From NCBI RefSeq assembly GCF_019655335.1, contig NZ_BPFD01000050.1, positions 1-34,438 of the forward strand: DNA of 34,438 bases, in the 5' to 3' direction. Position numbers and translations under genes: made by a program. The notes below the pieces were generated by a model, which did not search any database, had not been told where the DNA came from, and saw nothing but the letters and a program-made list of their open reading frames with translations. Position 1 is the first letter of the stretch; every line of letters begins with the position of its first letter. Shown piece after piece: positions 1 to 8,699 of this stretch. The stretch is from Shewanella hafniensis. Lineage in GTDB: Bacteria > Pseudomonadota > Gammaproteobacteria > Enterobacterales > Shewanellaceae.

Positions 1-141
1 AAAAATAGTTGCTTAGCTCGATATATAACAATCTGCTTAATTTCGTGACCTAGATTAGATATCCATAAACTAAAGGTCGCCGTGACTGGCCGCCTATGTT
101 AAATATTCTCACCCTGTGCCTAGCTCCATTTTCAACTCAAG

Positions 142-171
142 TTCAACGTGATGACGTTGAATTTCTTTTTT
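142..171 (+). terminator. Terminator-like hairpin upstream of the c-di-GMP gene
   Basis: An 8-bp perfect stem (TTCAACGT / ACGTTGAA, loop GATG) is followed by a T-rich tract at 162-171. It has the form of an intrinsic terminator on the plus strand. It ends only 30 bases before the ATG at 201, so it is either the end of a gene left of the window or a leader element of the downstream gene. No upstream reading frame is visible in bases 1-140. Confidence 0.6.
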
Positions 172-200
172 AGCTAGGCGAACGAGTGGAGTGATCTTTA

Positions 201-3200
201 ATGCCGTCAGCGCTACACCACCTCAGTTTGAAGCAAAAGCTCATTCTGTTTTCGCTTGTCCCCTTGTTGATGATGAGTTTTTTTATTCTGACTCGCATGC
301 ATGGCTTAATAAATGAATCACACTCGGCCAAGCACAACCATCTTGCGGTGCAGACGACGGTACAAATCACTGAATTACTGTATCAGTTGCAGAATGAATA
401 TGGCCTTAGCACCAATCAACTGCCCGCCGATAACGCGCTAGTCGCGCAACAACAGGCGACCTCCAACGCATTCAATACGTTACTTAACAGCGAACCTTTA
501 GCCCACCTCAGTGAGGCGCTCGATCCTAAGAGTATTGAAGCAAGTCAGATGAACGCATTATTAGATGCCATCACACTCACAGGCCACAGACTCGCCAACG
601 CACGCCAAACCCTTGCGAGCGAAACACAAAGCCCGTTTACTGACCTCTATAGTCAACTGCACACTCAGCTGTTGCAGCTCATTCAACTATTGCAGTTACA
701 GACCAACGAAATCAGCCAATCCCGCGCCTATACCGATTTATTAAACCTGCTAATGGTGCAGGAACTCGCCGTAAAAGAACGTAGCGCGATCAATCATTTG
801 CTGCTCAGCGACTCTCTCAATCTGAATGATTACCGCACCATAGGCTCCTTCATGTATGAATATGGCCGAGCTGTGATGCACGCGAGCAATGCAGCGATTT
901 CCGATAGAAAATCGTTACTGCAAAACCTGCAAGATTCGCCAGAGAATCAACGTATTCTGCAGATAAGCCAACAAATTGAGCAGCAAACCCGCATTAGCGC
1001 ACTGGCACAGAATATTAATGCCAACTTAGGTTACGGTGGCTTAATGGGGAGTTTTCAGGATTATCTGCTGAAGGGCGATGACGTTTCACTGCAAAAATTT
1101 AATAGCGCGCTGGCGACGATTCATCTCAACTTAGATGAACTCAATCACGAGACCCGCTTTCTTCCCAAATTTAAGCCAGCGCTGAAAACCATTGAGAACA
1201 GCATAGATCAATACCAATTCAGCATGGCCAAGCTGCAGCAACTGAAGCAGCAAGGCTTGCCGATGGCGGAGATCAACGCCATCGCGCAAGTCCCAGCCAG
1301 TGAGGACAAGTTAAGCCAAGCGATGACACAGCTGTTAATGCCGCCACATCCGATTGACAGCCAAAAATGGTGGGCGCTCACCACCCAGCGTATTGAACAA
1401 CTGCATCAACTCGCCAAAGACATCACCCAAACCATGGCGCAACAGAGCGAGTATCAACAAAACCAAGCCCTGACCTTCCTCGGCCTGTACTTGTTATCAG
1501 CGCTGTTCACCGCAACCGTTACACTCTGGCTCGGACAGAAGATCATTCGCAACTTTATGGATAAAATCACTAAGATTGCCAATGACATGCAGCAAATGGC
1601 GGAAGATCCCAAGCTCAATATCAATATCCGCGTTTCAGGTACTGATGAACTCGCACGCATGGCCCGCGCCATGAACCGGATGATCAGCGAACGGCAGAAG
1701 GCGAACCATGCCCTCACCCGCGCCGCTGCGGTATTTGACTATTCTGCCGAGGGCATAATGGTGACTGATGCCGATAACCATATCGAACTGGTCAATCCGG
1801 CTTTCTGCAATATTACTGGCTATACATTGGAAGAAGTGAAAGGCCGCAGTCCATCCATCCTCAGTTCTAGCCGTCATTCGCAGCACTTTTACACCACCAT
1901 GTGGGAGTCGCTGCAAACGGAAGGAAAATGGGAGGGCGAGGTTTGGAATAAGCGTAAAAATGGCCAAGTGTATCCCGAGTATCTAGCCATTACAGTGGTG
2001 CGAAATGAGCAAGGACAAATAATCCAACACATCGGTTTATTTATGGATATCAGTAAACGTAAACAATATGAGCAAGATCTTTGGTATCAAGCCAACTTCG
2101 ATGCGTTAACGGGACTGCCTAATCGAAAGCTGTTTAATGAGCGCCTGCAGCACGAAATCCATGTGGCGCAGCATGACTCACGCAAACTGGCGATCCTGCT
2201 GATAGATTTAGACCAATTCAAATACATCAACGATGTGCAAGGCCATGCCACGGGCGACCTATTACTTAAAGATGTGGCCAAACGCTTAGAAGGCATTGCG
2301 GGTAAAACCGACTTTATCGCCCGCATCGGGGGTGATGAATTTGTACTTATTCTGCCACGACTGACCAACGAACTCGCCATCGAACACATGGCAACGCGTA
2401 TTATCGAAACCTTAGGCATGCCGTTTGACTTAAATGACCGTGAGATCCAGATTTCAGCCAGCTTTGGTATCGGCGTCTATCCCGAAGATGGCCTCGATGT
2501 CAGCTCACTCACCCGCAATACCGAAACCGCCATGTATCAAGCCAAAGATGCGGGACGGAACAATTTCAAATACTTTACCGCGGGCATGAATGAAGCCATG
2601 TTCGCTCGGATGGAGTTAGAGCAACGCCTGCGCCGCGCCGTAGCACAAAATGAATTTGCCCTGCATTATCAACCCATAGTGGATATGCAAACTGGAGTCG
2701 TCTGCAGCGTCGAAGCCCTTATCCGCTGGCAAGACCCTGACTTTGGCCTGATCCCACCGGATCAATTTATCCCGCTGGCCGAAGAAACCGGACTGATAGA
2801 ACCTATGGGCGAATGGGTGCTCAACCAAGCCATGCATGATTTGAGGCAATGGCAGAAAAGTGGCTTAAAAATCAATGTCGCGATTAATGTTTCCAGTCGC
2901 CAATGTATCAACACCCGCGGCATGGGATTCGACCAAGTGCTGCAGGAATGCTTTAACCGCCACCATGTGAACCCGCGCAATGTGCATATTGAGATCACAG
3001 AAAGCATGCTGATGGGCGATGCCAGCCACTGCTTGAGCACGCTCGAATCGATTCGCCATTTAGGCTCGCAAATCTATATCGATGACTTCGGTACGGGTTA
3101 TTCTTCCCTGAGTTATTTGAAAAAATTCCCGATTTCTGTGATTAAAATCGACCGTAGCTTTGTGGAAAATGCCCTCGAAAGTAACGCTAATGCTAACTTA

Positions 3201-3425
3201 GTCAAAGCTATCGTCATGATGGGGCAAAGTCTCGAAATGGAATTAGTAGCCGAAGGCATAGAAACAGAGGCCCAGTGGCATTTCCTGCGTGATTTAGGTT
3301 GCCACTTCGCCCAAGGATATTTGATCTCTAAACCGCTGCCCTTCGACGAGATCACCCCCTTGCTGCACATCAAGCACACAGCACTGCTTAACCACGATTA
3401 CCAAGATAGATGCGTGAATATCTAA
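201..3425 (+). CDS. Membrane-bound GGDEF/EAL c-di-GMP protein with NIT-like sensor, HAMP and PAS
   Basis: A 1074-residue bifunctional cyclic-di-GMP turnover enzyme. A transmembrane helix (about 13-30) is followed by a large helical periplasmic domain (about 31-420) resembling nitrate/nitrite-sensing (NIT) domains: a segment rich in LL..KERSAIN, then a GYGGLMGSFQDYLLKG block common in such sensors. A second membrane helix (about 420-445) leads to HAMP (about 447-500), PAS (about 505-625), GGDEF and EAL domains. The diguanylate cyclase signature GGDEF is intact at residues 710-714 and the phosphodiesterase EAL at 838-840, with the later DDFGTGYSS motif present, so both activities look possible. 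The ATG at 201 has GGAG nine bases upstream. It is probably a single-gene transcript. The sensed ligand is not evident. Confidence 0.93.
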   Translation: MPSALHHLSLKQKLILFSLVPLLMMSFFILTRMHGLINESHSAKHNHLAVQTTVQITELLYQLQNEYGLSTNQLPADNALVAQQQATSNAFNTLLNSEPLAHLSEALDPKSIEASQMNALLDAITLTGHRLANARQTLASETQSPFTDLYSQLHTQLLQLIQLLQLQTNEISQSRAYTDLLNLLMVQELAVKERSAINHLLLSDSLNLNDYRTIGSFMYEYGRAVMHASNAAISDRKSLLQNLQDSPENQRILQISQQIEQQTRISALAQNINANLGYGGLMGSFQDYLLKGDDVSLQKFNSALATIHLNLDELNHETRFLPKFKPALKTIENSIDQYQFSMAKLQQLKQQGLPMAEINAIAQVPASEDKLSQAMTQLLMPPHPIDSQKWWALTTQRIEQLHQLAKDITQTMAQQSEYQQNQALTFLGLYLLSALFTATVTLWLGQKIIRNFMDKITKIANDMQQMAEDPKLNINIRVSGTDELARMARAMNRMISERQKANHALTRAAAVFDYSAEGIMVTDADNHIELVNPAFCNITGYTLEEVKGRSPSILSSSRHSQHFYTTMWESLQTEGKWEGEVWNKRKNGQVYPEYLAITVVRNEQGQIIQHIGLFMDISKRKQYEQDLWYQANFDALTGLPNRKLFNERLQHEIHVAQHDSRKLAILLIDLDQFKYINDVQGHATGDLLLKDVAKRLEGIAGKTDFIARIGGDEFVLILPRLTNELAIEHMATRIIETLGMPFDLNDREIQISASFGIGVYPEDGLDVSSLTRNTETAMYQAKDAGRNNFKYFTAGMNEAMFARMELEQRLRRAVAQNEFALHYQPIVDMQTGVVCSVEALIRWQDPDFGLIPPDQFIPLAEETGLIEPMGEWVLNQAMHDLRQWQKSGLKINVAINVSSRQCINTRGMGFDQVLQECFNRHHVNPRNVHIEITESMLMGDASHCLSTLESIRHLGSQIYIDDFGTGYSSLSYLKKFPISVIKIDRSFVENALESNANANLVKAIVMMGQSLEMELVAEGIETEAQWHFLRDLGCHFAQGYLISKPLPFDEITPLLHIKHTALLNHDYQDRCVNI

Positions 3426-3475
3426 GATGCTGAAAGCTAGCAACTAATAGCAAAAAGAATTGAAGAATAAATAGC

Positions 3476-3502
3476 AAAAAAGCAGCCTAGGCTGCTTTTT
3501 TT
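3476..3502. terminator. Bidirectional intrinsic terminator
   Basis: The perfect palindrome AGCAGCC-TA-GGCTGCT is flanked by an A-run on the left and a T-run on the right. It can terminate both the c-di-GMP gene (plus) and the ferritin gene (minus), which converge here. Confidence 0.85.
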
Positions 3503-3520
3503 GTAGCGAATAAAACGGAT

Positions 3521-4057
3521 TTACGCCTGTGGTTGGCCTTGGCCGTTCATTATGCTTTCGCCGCCCTTAGAGGCTAACTTAGCTAAGTCTTTATCGATAA
3601 AGAACAGCGCCTTACCATCTTCACCCACTAAACGTATCTTATCGACAATCGACTTAAACAGCTTTTCTTCTTCGTGCTGCTCGGCCACATACCATTGCAG
3701 GAAGTTGAAGGTTGAATAGTCTTGATTCGAAAAGGCTGCATGGGCCAAGGCATTGATCTGACTGGTAATCAACTGCTCATGTTCATAGGTGAGTTCGAAC
3801 AGAGCCAGCAGCGAATCAAACTGTGACTGTGGCGCTTCAATCGCCCCCAACAAAGGTAAGCCACCGGTTTCACTCACATAAGTGAACAAACGACGCATAT
3901 GGCCCATCTCTTCATCCGCGTGCTCGCGCATAAATTTAGCTGCACCTTCAAATCCCTGATCTTCACACCAAGCGCTCATTTGCAGGTATAAATTTGAGGA
4001 GAAGAACTCCATATTAATTTGTTCATTCAACTTTTCGATCATAGTGGCTGACAGCAT
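3521..4057 (-). CDS. ftnA: Non-haem ferritin, FtnA type
   Basis: A 178-residue iron-storage ferritin that assembles as a 24-subunit cage and oxidises Fe(II) for storage in the cytoplasm. The diiron and third-site ligands of bacterial FtnA are all present at the expected positions: E17, E50, H53, E94, Q127 and E130. No haem-binding Met typical of bacterioferritin is expected from this family. The frame is open upstream, but the start at 4057 is preferred: it has AGAGGA a suitable distance upstream and gives the family-standard N-terminus. It stands alone and converges on the c-di-GMP gene. A Fur-box-like sequence lies 112 bases upstream of the start. Confidence 0.93.
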   Translation of the reverse strand: MLSATMIEKLNEQINMEFFSSNLYLQMSAWCEDQGFEGAAKFMREHADEEMGHMRRLFTYVSETGGLPLLGAIEAPQSQFDSLLALFELTYEHEQLITSQINALAHAAFSNQDYSTFNFLQWYVAEQHEEEKLFKSIVDKIRLVGEDGKALFFIDKDLAKLASKGGESIMNGQGQPQA

Positions 4058-4406
4058 AGTAAATCCTCTTTTGCGTTCGAACTGAATCATGGGGCACATT
4101 GTCATCAAGGGGGTCGACAAAAGCAACAAAATTTACCTTTAGATTTTTAGCTAAGTTAATGATTCATTGATAAAAATGATTTTCATTTGTCCAGCGACTC
4201 GCGTTCAGCCTTTGGCTTAGTGACATAAATTACACCACTGCTTGCTAGGTTATCATCCAAAGTGGCAGGAAAAACTGACTGGCCTATCACAGAAACTCAC
4301 ATGCAAATCATAGCCATCACCGATCACCGTGGCATAATAGCCAGTCATAATCAGGTGGAAATTCATTCAGCGTCATCACGACCCATTGCATATAAGGCAG
4401 ACCCTC
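4058..4406. other. Divergent intergenic region between ferritin and moeA
   Basis: 349 bases without a convincing gene. It must hold the promoters of ferritin (minus) and moeA (plus). It contains the Fur-box-like sequence at 4169-4187. A 46-codon open frame at 4301-4441 overlaps moeA but has no Shine-Dalgarno sequence and is not called. Confidence 0.5.
4169..4187. promoter_or_regulatory. Candidate Fur box
   Basis: GATAAAAATGATTTTCATT matches the classical 19-bp Fur consensus GATAATGATAATCATTATC at 12 of 19 positions by eye and contains the internal inverted repeat AATGA-TTT-TCATT. It lies between ferritin and moeA; iron control of ferritin is biologically sensible. AT-rich sequence can mimic Fur boxes by chance. 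Confidence 0.4.
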
Positions 4407-5660
4407 ATGTCCGTAACAGCCGATCCTTGTTCGCAACCTAGCTTAATGCATCCAGATCAAGCTATTCCCCTTTTGCTCGAACAAGTTAGCCCAGTGTCAG
4501 ACACAGAAGTCGTATTGCTCCCCCACGCCCTTGGCCGCGTCCTTGCCGAAGATCTCGCTTCCTGCATCGACCTGCCGCCATTTAATAACTCTTCAATGGA
4601 CGGTTACGCCTTCCGTTTTGTCGACTTGAATACGCAAACCAATCGCACTTCATTACGCCTTATCGGCAGTTCCTTCGCCGGCCATGGTTTTGAAGGTGAA
4701 GCCAAACCTAATACTTGCATACGGATCATGACGGGCGCGCCTGTGCCTGCAGGTTATGACACAGTACAAATGCAGGAAGAAGCCGAAGTTGAAGGTGAGA
4801 TTATTCATATTCGCCACCCTAAGGCGCAAGGCGCCAATGTGCGTTGCCGTGGTGAAGAGCTGACCCAAGGCACTAAAGTGCTCACTGCAGGTATTCAAAT
4901 TGGCGCAGCCGAGCTCGGCGTATTGGCGACTATTGGTGTCAGCCAAGTGCGAGTCTATCGCCAACTTAAGGTGGCGTTTTTCTCCACGGGTGATGAACTG
5001 CGTCCGGTTGGCAGCGAACTCGCACCGGGACAAATTTACGATTCGAATCGTTATTCGATTCAAGGTTTACTCAGTCGCGCTAATGTGGAATGGCTCGATT
5101 TAGGCGTAATCGCCGATGATCCTGAAGCCATACGTCAGGCATTTCGCCATGCCGCCAGCCAAGCCGATATGGTGCTGACCTCGGGCGGCGTGTCGGTCGG
5201 CGAAGCTGACTTTACGAAGCAAATTCTCGATGAAGAAGGCAAAATCACCTTCTGGAAACTCGCCATCAAACCAGGTAAGCCCTTCGCCATGGGCAAAATT
5301 GGCAAGGCAGTATTCTGTGGTTTACCGGGGAACCCCGTGTCTTCTATGGTGACATTTTACAAGCTGGTTTGGCCAATACTGAACAAGATGCAGGGTTTAA
5401 CCCCAGTTGCACCTTTGATGTTAGACGCTACGCTCACCACGCCAGTGCGTAAACAACCGGGCCGCGTCGAATATCAACGGGGCATTTTAAGCCGTAATAC
5501 GCAGGGCAAACTTGAGGTTGCCATTACTGGTAGCCAAGGTTCAGGTATGTTGACCTCGATGAGCCTAGCGAACTGTTTCGTTTTATTGGAACAATTCCAA
5601 GGGGATACACCCGCTGGCACCCAAGTGACAGTCGAGCCCTTTAACAGCGTGCTTTGCTAG
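4407..5660 (+). CDS. moeA: Molybdopterin molybdenumtransferase MoeA
   Basis: A 417-residue enzyme (E. coli MoeA is 411) that inserts molybdenum into adenylylated molybdopterin, completing the molybdenum cofactor in the cytoplasm. Visible family motifs in order are SSMDGYA, MTGAPVP, STGDEL, GQIYDSN, TSGGVSVGEAD, KPGKPFAMG and GLPGNPVSS. The ATG at 4407 is preferred to an in-frame TTG at 4386 because it has AAGG about eleven bases upstream and gives the standard length. moeB follows after ten bases, so the two are cotranscribed, as moeAB is in enterobacteria. Confidence 0.95.
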   Translation: MSVTADPCSQPSLMHPDQAIPLLLEQVSPVSDTEVVLLPHALGRVLAEDLASCIDLPPFNNSSMDGYAFRFVDLNTQTNRTSLRLIGSSFAGHGFEGEAKPNTCIRIMTGAPVPAGYDTVQMQEEAEVEGEIIHIRHPKAQGANVRCRGEELTQGTKVLTAGIQIGAAELGVLATIGVSQVRVYRQLKVAFFSTGDELRPVGSELAPGQIYDSNRYSIQGLLSRANVEWLDLGVIADDPEAIRQAFRHAASQADMVLTSGGVSVGEADFTKQILDEEGKITFWKLAIKPGKPFAMGKIGKAVFCGLPGNPVSSMVTFYKLVWPILNKMQGLTPVAPLMLDATLTTPVRKQPGRVEYQRGILSRNTQGKLEVAITGSQGSGMLTSMSLANCFVLLEQFQGDTPAGTQVTVEPFNSVLC

Positions 5661-5670
5661 GAAAATCTCC

Positions 5671-6438
5671 ATGAATGTGCCTGACGATATTCTCAGCGAC
5701 AGTGAACTCTTAAGATACAGCCGTCAGATCTCCATCAAAGCTATGGATATCGACGGCCAAGAACATCTAAAACAAGCAAAAGTGTTGATGATAGGCGCAG
5801 GCGGATTAGGTTGCGCCGCCAGCCAGTACCTCACAGTTGCGGGGATTGGCGAGTTGACTCTGGTCGATTTTGATACAATTGAACTCTCTAACCTGCAGCG
5901 CCAAGTGCTGCATCAAGATGCCAATGTCGGCCAGCCAAAAGTCGAATCGGCCAAACAGAGCCTTAGTCAGCTCAATCCCTTCATTAAGATCAACATTATC
6001 AATGCCGTATTAGATGATCATGAGATTGACGCCCTTGTTGCCGATCACAATCTAGTGCTCGACTGCACCGATAATGTCAGTGTGCGCGAACAACTCAATC
6101 TCAGCTGTTTTAAGCATAAAGTGCCCTTAGTGTCTGCGGCGGCCATTCGGATGGAAGGCATGGTCACAGTGTTTGATTATCACAGCGACACACCTTGTTA
6201 TCACTGCTTTAGCGCCCTATTTGGCGAGCAACAACTCAGCTGCGTCGAGTCGGGCATACTCGCGCCTGTCGTCGGCATGATAGGTTGCTTGCAGGCAGTT
6301 GAAGCCATCAAGGTCATCACTGGTATGGGTAAAACCTTAGCGGGTCGCATGTTGATGATCGATGCGATGACGATGGAGTTTCGTGAGATGAAACTCCCGA
6401 AACACGCGAAATGTAGTGTTTGTGGTACTCAAGCTTAA
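5671..6438 (+). CDS. moeB: Molybdopterin-synthase adenylyltransferase MoeB
   Basis: A 255-residue E1-like enzyme that adenylylates the C-terminal glycine of MoaD so that it can be thiocarboxylated for molybdopterin synthesis. The ATP-binding glycine motif GAGGLG lies at 42-47, the SNLQRQ arginine region at 73-78 and DCTDN at 131-135. Two zinc-binding CxxC pairs are present (C176/C179 and C248/C251), along with a conserved cysteine at C191. There is no C-terminal rhodanese domain, so it is MoeB rather than MoeZ/ThiF-rhodanese. It is the second gene of the moeAB operon. Confidence 0.95.
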   Translation: MNVPDDILSDSELLRYSRQISIKAMDIDGQEHLKQAKVLMIGAGGLGCAASQYLTVAGIGELTLVDFDTIELSNLQRQVLHQDANVGQPKVESAKQSLSQLNPFIKINIINAVLDDHEIDALVADHNLVLDCTDNVSVREQLNLSCFKHKVPLVSAAAIRMEGMVTVFDYHSDTPCYHCFSALFGEQQLSCVESGILAPVVGMIGCLQAVEAIKVITGMGKTLAGRMLMIDAMTMEFREMKLPKHAKCSVCGTQA

Positions 6439-6537
6439 GATATTCTCGCTTGAAAAACAGCTTTACTTGCCTTAAGTTAGCCCGATGCTGGTGAGGCTGA
6501 ACGACCAGTTAACATACGGAAATAAAAAGGAAAATAT

Positions 6538-7200
6538 ATGGATTCGGAAAACAGTGTATTTGATCGCATGACCACAGACGATCCCATCGTTGGCGCTGGT
6601 ATCTACAACCTCGTTATCGGCCTCACGCTGATTTGGGGTTTTGCCGTTAACTATTGGATGGTCACCAATATCGACCCAGAAGCGATTGCCAGCGTGAATC
6701 CTTGGATTTTCTTTATCGGCTATTTTGCCTCCTGTTTTTTCGGGATTTATCTGTTTCAAAAATCGAGCAATCCCGTGGTCAGCTTTATTGGCTACAACTT
6801 TGTAGTCGTCCCCTTCGGCTTAATTATCAATATGGTAGTCAGTCAATACGACCCTGAATTAGTGACGGAAGCCATTCGCATTACTGGCCTAGTAACCATT
6901 GCCATGATGTGTTTAGGCACACTCTTTCCCGCCTTTTTCCAGAAAATAGCCGGTGCACTCACGATTGCTTTGTTGCTGGTTATCGTAGTCGAGCTAATTG
7001 AAGTGTTTATCTTTAATACTCACCACGGCATTTTAGATTGGATAGTGGTGCTGATTTTCTGCGGGTATATAGGTTACGACTGGGGACGGGCGAATCAGAT
7101 CCCTAAAACCATAGATAATGCCATCGATAGCGCGGCCGCTTTGTATATGGATATCATCAACTTATTCCTACGCATTCTGCGAATTTTAGGGCGTAAATAA
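6538..7200 (+). CDS. Bax inhibitor-1 (YccA/UPF0005) family membrane protein
   Basis: A 220-residue integral membrane protein with about seven hydrophobic segments. The final segment pattern IGYDWGRANQIPKTIDNAIDSA followed by LYMDIINLFLRILRILG is characteristic of BI-1 proteins, which end with an acidic/basic re-entrant helix and a LxLDIxNLFxxLLRIxG motif. Bacterial relatives interact with FtsH or conduct Ca2+/H+, but the substrate here cannot be told from sequence. AAGGA precedes the ATG. It is separated by 99 bases from moeB and is followed closely by the DUF333 lipoprotein gene. Confidence 0.87.
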   Translation: MDSENSVFDRMTTDDPIVGAGIYNLVIGLTLIWGFAVNYWMVTNIDPEAIASVNPWIFFIGYFASCFFGIYLFQKSSNPVVSFIGYNFVVVPFGLIINMVVSQYDPELVTEAIRITGLVTIAMMCLGTLFPAFFQKIAGALTIALLLVIVVELIEVFIFNTHHGILDWIVVLIFCGYIGYDWGRANQIPKTIDNAIDSAAALYMDIINLFLRILRILGRK

Positions 7201-7217
7201 GTCACCAAGGGGTGTCT

Positions 7218-7475
7218 ATGAAAGTCCTATTACCGTTTACTGCAACTTTACTGCTGGCAACTGTGGCACTCGTGGGTTGCAGCGAAGCTGAAAAACCTGC
7301 TGCGCAAGTTAAGATTGCTAATCCGGCCTCTGAGTATTGCATCTCCCAGGGTGGTAGCTTAGTAATAGAGAAAACCGCCGAAGGTGAGCATGGTATCTGT
7401 ACCTTACCAAACGGTGAAGCCATAGAAGAGTGGGCGTTATTCCGCCGTGATCATCAGGAAGAAAAGCCGCAGTAA
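7218..7475 (+). CDS. Small DUF333 lipoprotein
   Basis: An 85-residue putative lipoprotein. The N-terminal signal ends in a lipobox LVGC (Cys about residue 20). The mature part carries the DUF333 pattern: NPASEYCISQGG, then GICTLPNGEAIEEWALFRRDH. DUF333 proteins are sometimes annotated as putative hemolysin, but no such activity is supported. The ATG at 7218 is preferred to a GTG at 7212 because AAGGGG lies seven to eight bases upstream. It is probably cotranscribed with the BI-1-like gene, which ends 17 bases earlier. Confidence 0.85.
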   Translation: MKVLLPFTATLLLATVALVGCSEAEKPAAQVKIANPASEYCISQGGSLVIEKTAEGEHGICTLPNGEAIEEWALFRRDHQEEKPQ

Positions 7476-7494
7476 CAGTGGTTCTTTTTACCTT

Positions 7495-7530
7495 TAAAAA
7501 ACAGGCGCCAATAATGGCGCCTGTTTTGTT
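7495..7530. terminator. Intrinsic terminator between convergent genes
   Basis: The 12-bp stem AAACAGGCGCCA / TGGCGCCTGTTT (loop ATAA) has an A-run on the left and a T-rich right side. It lies between the DUF333 gene (plus) and rlmF (minus) and can serve both. Confidence 0.88.
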
Positions 7531-7549
7531 ATTAAGTAAACTGAAAATC

Positions 7550-8641
7550 TTAATTGGCTAAGTGTTCAGCGCGCCAGATTTTGCGCTTAGCGGCCGACTG
7601 AAAGCTCCACGCTAAGACCCGCGTAATTTTATTGCCTTGCTGCATTTCAATCGTCTTCACAGTATCGACGTTCAACTGTGCTAAGGCTTGATAACAAGGT
7701 TTCAGGTTTTCTTGCTTCGACACTAGGCTAGTGAACCACAGGCATTGGTCTGCAAACATCTGACTCTCTCGGATCATAGTCGCCAAGAACTGTCGCTCTC
7801 CACCTTGGCACCAAAGCTCTACCGCTTGGCCGCCGAAATTCAGCTTAGGTGCAGCCTTTACTGAGCTCCCCCGATTAAGTTGTAGATTATTCACCTTACG
7901 CTTTGTACCTTCGCTCGCCTCGGCCATAGAGGCATGAAACGGAGGATTACACAGGGTTAACTCAAAACGTTCTTCGGCTTGAATAACTCCCTTGAATACC
8001 GCCTTGTCATCTGGCTGTAATCTTAAGCTTATCCGCCCTTGCAGCACTGGGTTTTGCTCGATAATACTCTGCACATTGGTGAGTGAATGGGCATTGATAT
8101 CCGAGGCAACATATTGCCAGCCATACACTTGGCAGCCCAATATGGGATAAATACCGTTCGCGCCTGTACCAATATCTAGCACTCTCGCCTTATCCATGGC
8201 ACATGACTTATCGCCTTCGGCTAACAGATCTGCTACGTAATGCACATAATCGACGCGTCCGGGAATAGGAGGACATAACGCTCCTTGAGGAATATCCCAA
8301 GATCCAATCCCATAGTGATGTTTAAGTAGCGCCGCATTGAGGGTTTTGACTGCCAAGGGGTCGGCAAAATCTATCGACAACGCGCCATAGGGCGTGGGCC
8401 GCACAAAGGTTTTCAGCCGAGGGAATGCACTGATTAGCGCCGGAAAATCATAGCCATTCAAGTGGGCATTACGCGGATGCAGGGCTTTTTTGATTTCAGC
8501 CCTAGGTTTGTCTTTGCTGGGCTTTGCCCTGCCTTCAGGTTTAACCTGCTTAGATGCGTTAGCTTTTTGGCGGGGGTTCGCTGCGCGGGTTGCGGTTTTC
8601 GCAGTCGCTGATGGAACGGATTTAACGACAGGTTTTGACAT
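7550..8641 (-). CDS. rlmF: 23S rRNA (adenine-1618 N6)-methyltransferase RlmF
   Basis: A 363-residue SAM-dependent methyltransferase that modifies A1618 of 23S rRNA. After a low-complexity Lys/Ala-rich N-terminal extension of about 50 residues comes the RlmF-specific region (LHPRNAHLNGYDFPAL). Next come the SAM-binding motif VLDIGTGANGIYP (about 154-166) and the adenine-N6 catalytic motif NPPF (232-235). E. coli RlmF is 308 residues; the extra length is in the basic N-terminal tail, which may help rRNA binding. Two starts are possible: 8641 (AAGAG upstream) and 8671 (ten residues longer, weak site). The shorter is given. It lies downstream of the FliL-like gene on the same strand. Confidence 0.9.
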   Translation of the reverse strand: MSKPVVKSVPSATAKTATRAANPRQKANASKQVKPEGRAKPSKDKPRAEIKKALHPRNAHLNGYDFPALISAFPRLKTFVRPTPYGALSIDFADPLAVKTLNAALLKHHYGIGSWDIPQGALCPPIPGRVDYVHYVADLLAEGDKSCAMDKARVLDIGTGANGIYPILGCQVYGWQYVASDINAHSLTNVQSIIEQNPVLQGRISLRLQPDDKAVFKGVIQAEERFELTLCNPPFHASMAEASEGTKRKVNNLQLNRGSSVKAAPKLNFGGQAVELWCQGGERQFLATMIRESQMFADQCLWFTSLVSKQENLKPCYQALAQLNVDTVKTIEMQQGNKITRVLAWSFQSAAKRKIWRAEHLAN

Positions 8642-8699
8642 AGCAGCTCTTGTAACGCAATGGGCCGACATAAGTCAGCCCATAGAATAAGACAATGAA

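Noticed and set aside
1..140. c-di-GMP riboswitch (GEMM) in the leader of the GGDEF/EAL gene
   Set aside because: The conserved GEMM core words are not present by eye; a covariance-model search would settle it.
4301..4441. 46-codon open frame upstream of and overlapping moeA
   Set aside because: No Shine-Dalgarno sequence, no recognisable domain, and it overlaps the moeA start region in another frame; chance is the simplest reading.
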